23,944 bases of DNA from a virus: IMG/VR virus record IMGVR_UViG_3300032291_001752, positions 1-23,944 of that record; one strand, given 5' to 3'. Within the stretch, counting starts at the first letter, position 1, and the number at the start of each line of letters is the position of its first letter. Below, piece by piece: positions 23,141 to 23,944 of the stretch. The translations under genes were made by a program, and so were the position numbers. The notes beneath the pieces are model-generated. The model saw only the letters and a list, made by a program, of their open reading frames with translations, was not told the origin of the DNA and did not search any database.

Positions 23141-23461
23141 TCAGCAGCCGACCTTGCCGCCCCGGGCCTTCATGGCGCCGCCCCGGGCCTTCATGGCCGT
23201 CGGCTTCACCATGCGCTCGACGAGCTTCTTGTCCATGGCTGCGTCCTCGTGAACCTTGCCGCCCTTGGCCTTCATGGCCGCCGGCTTCATCATCTTCTTC
23301 ATCATGGCCTTATCCATCTCCTCGTCTTCGTGAACCTTGCCACCATTGGCCTTCATGGTCACGCAGCCGCCGCGCGCGTAGGCACTGACCATGGTCTTCC
23401 CAGCCGAACCGCTGAAGCCCTTCTCGGAGGGGAACTGGAACTCGCCGTACTTGACCGCCAT
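23141..23461 (-). CDS. small basic virion-type protein with KGGKVHED repeats
   Basis: 106 residues. The N-terminus MAVKYGEFQFPSEKGFSGSA is a familiar opening of small phage proteins found near portal/capsid genes. After YARGG come imperfect repeats of about 24 residues: ANGGKVHEDEEMDKAMMKK, then AKGGKVHEDAAMDKKLVER, each followed by M(M/V)KP(A/T)AMKA, ending in ARGGAMKARGGKVGC. The repeats are rich in Met, Lys and Gly and give a strongly basic protein. There is no known enzymatic motif; binding to DNA or to the inside of the capsid is plausible. The Met-rich amphipathic segments are unusual. The stop of the preceding gene is 1 nt away. Confidence 0.75.
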   Translation of the reverse strand: MAVKYGEFQFPSEKGFSGSAGKTMVSAYARGGCVTMKANGGKVHEDEEMDKAMMKKMMKPAAMKAKGGKVHEDAAMDKKLVERMVKPTAMKARGGAMKARGGKVGC

Positions 23462-23462
23462 G

Positions 23463-23609
23463 TCAGCTGCCCTTCTTCCTGGACGCCTTCTCGGCGTCCT
23501 TCACGATGCCCTTGTTGATCGAGGCGTAGAAGACCTTCTCGCCCTTCTTCGGCCCGTACTCTTTGGCCATGGCCGCCTTGATCTTCTTGCCCTTCTTGGT
23601 CAGCGGCAT
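23463..23609 (-). CDS. 48-aa conserved small phage protein
   Basis: Too short for usual ORF cut-offs but convincing. It reads MPLTKKGKKIKAAMAKEYGP, then KKGEKVFYASINKGIVKD, and ends KASRKKGS. Very similar mini-proteins ('MPLTKKGKKI...YG.KKGEKVFYAS.NKG') occur in many environmental podoviruses, usually within a few genes of the portal or capsid. The ATG follows the previous stop by one base (TGAGATG). Highly basic, probably nucleic acid or virion associated. Function not established. Confidence 0.8.
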   Translation of the reverse strand: MPLTKKGKKIKAAMAKEYGPKKGEKVFYASINKGIVKDAEKASRKKGS

Positions 23610-23610
23610 C

Positions 23611-23847
23611 TCAGGCCTCCTTCCTCTTGCCCGAGGGTGTCACCGGCCAGCTCTCTCGGGCCGGCCCGGTCTTCCGGGCGCCGATCGAGAGCTTCTCGGC
23701 GGCAGACATCTTCTTGGCGGCCTTGGCCGGCCGGCAGGCGGGGTAGGGCCGGTCGCCCTTCTCGGAGCCGGAGCGCCCGCAGGCCTTCCCGGTCTTCACG
23801 TCCTTCCAGCTCTCGCCGAACCACTTGCCTAGGCCGCCCTTGGGCAT
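23611..23847 (-). CDS. 78-aa basic protein, DUF5872-like
   Basis: It starts MPKGGLGKWFGESWKDVKTG and continues KACGRSGSEKGDRPYPACRP, then MSAAEKLSIGARKTG. The W-x-D-V...CGR....R.YP.CRP arrangement is what I remember of DUF5872-type small proteins found in phages and large DNA viruses. Two Cys at residues 23 and 38 may form a metal or disulfide site. Strongly basic. The start follows the upstream stop by one base. Function unknown. Confidence 0.7.
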   Translation of the reverse strand: MPKGGLGKWFGESWKDVKTGKACGRSGSEKGDRPYPACRPAKAAKKMSAAEKLSIGARKTGPARESWPVTPSGKRKEA

Positions 23848-23848
23848 C

Positions 23849-23944
23849 TCACTTGCCCTTCACGCGATTGTCGGGCCCACGCCAGTCGCCGCCGGCCTTC
23901 TTGTATTCCTTCGAGGCCCAGGCGTTGGCGTAGGCGGAGGGGTA
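23849..23944 (-). CDS. small basic phage protein, C-terminal fragment (runs off window)
   Basis: The last 31 residues are visible: YPSAYANAWASKEYKKAGGD, then WRGPDNRVKGK and TGA. The 'YPSAYA...AS..YK.AGG.W' pattern is a recurring small-protein signature in environmental phages and some large DNA viruses. The start lies beyond the right edge. It belongs to the same run of tiny, tightly spaced basic genes. Confidence 0.65.
   Translation of the reverse strand, partial: YPSAYANAWASKEYKKAGGDWRGPDNRVKGK

Noticed and set aside
21864-23252. 462-aa plus-strand open frame opposite the connector
   Set aside because: Arginine/histidine-rich shadow of the minus-strand connector gene.

Overview
The window looks like part of the genome of a tailed phage with a short, podovirus-type tail, or of a prophage or viral contig. 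DNA is GC-rich overall. Virion genes fill about 22 kb of the minus strand with almost no intergenic space, and many stops and starts overlap (TGATG, ATGA). I see an adaptor, a beta-propeller-type nozzle and a run of large Ala/Gly-rich internal proteins, but no sheath, tail-tube or tape-measure gene. A proteobacterial, perhaps alphaproteobacterial, host is suggested by base composition and by families such as the 3TM holin of gene transfer agents; this is inference. No integrase, repressor, tRNA, rRNA, IS element or CRISPR array is visible.

Left end (1-1960, plus strand): the 3' part of an SF2 helicase with a zinc ribbon, then four small overlapping genes, probably the tail of the replication/early module. 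This module meets the virion operon head-on. The last plus-strand gene overlaps the 3' end of the largest virion gene by 59 nt, and a perfect 11-bp hairpin lies about 60 nt beyond that gene's stop.

Minus strand, in transcription order from the right edge: four tiny basic proteins (23944-23141), one with a KGGKV repeat; a short gap with two hairpins; a P22 gp4-like connector (23051-21996); a Cys-containing small protein; a 1402-aa repetitive tail fibre; a second fibre with a glycine-rich adhesin tip; a small tail-associated protein; a cupin; a DUF7936-like protein; then a lysis block of two membrane/coiled-coil proteins, a 3TM holin and a GH108 endolysin. After a 103-nt gap come an SU10-type adaptor, a third fibre-like protein, the nozzle, a small protein, and four large proteins (8.5 kb to 1.9 kb) that are best read as internal or DNA-ejection proteins.

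Points most worth a second look: a glycosylase-like SDTH motif at the end of the giant ejection protein; the basic KGG motif recurring in several virion proteins; shared INGG(S/T)F C-termini on two fibre proteins; the repeat mosaic and AT-rich patches in the fibres; a cupin inside the tail/lysis region; and the convergent-junction hairpin. I found no clear defence or counter-defence system.
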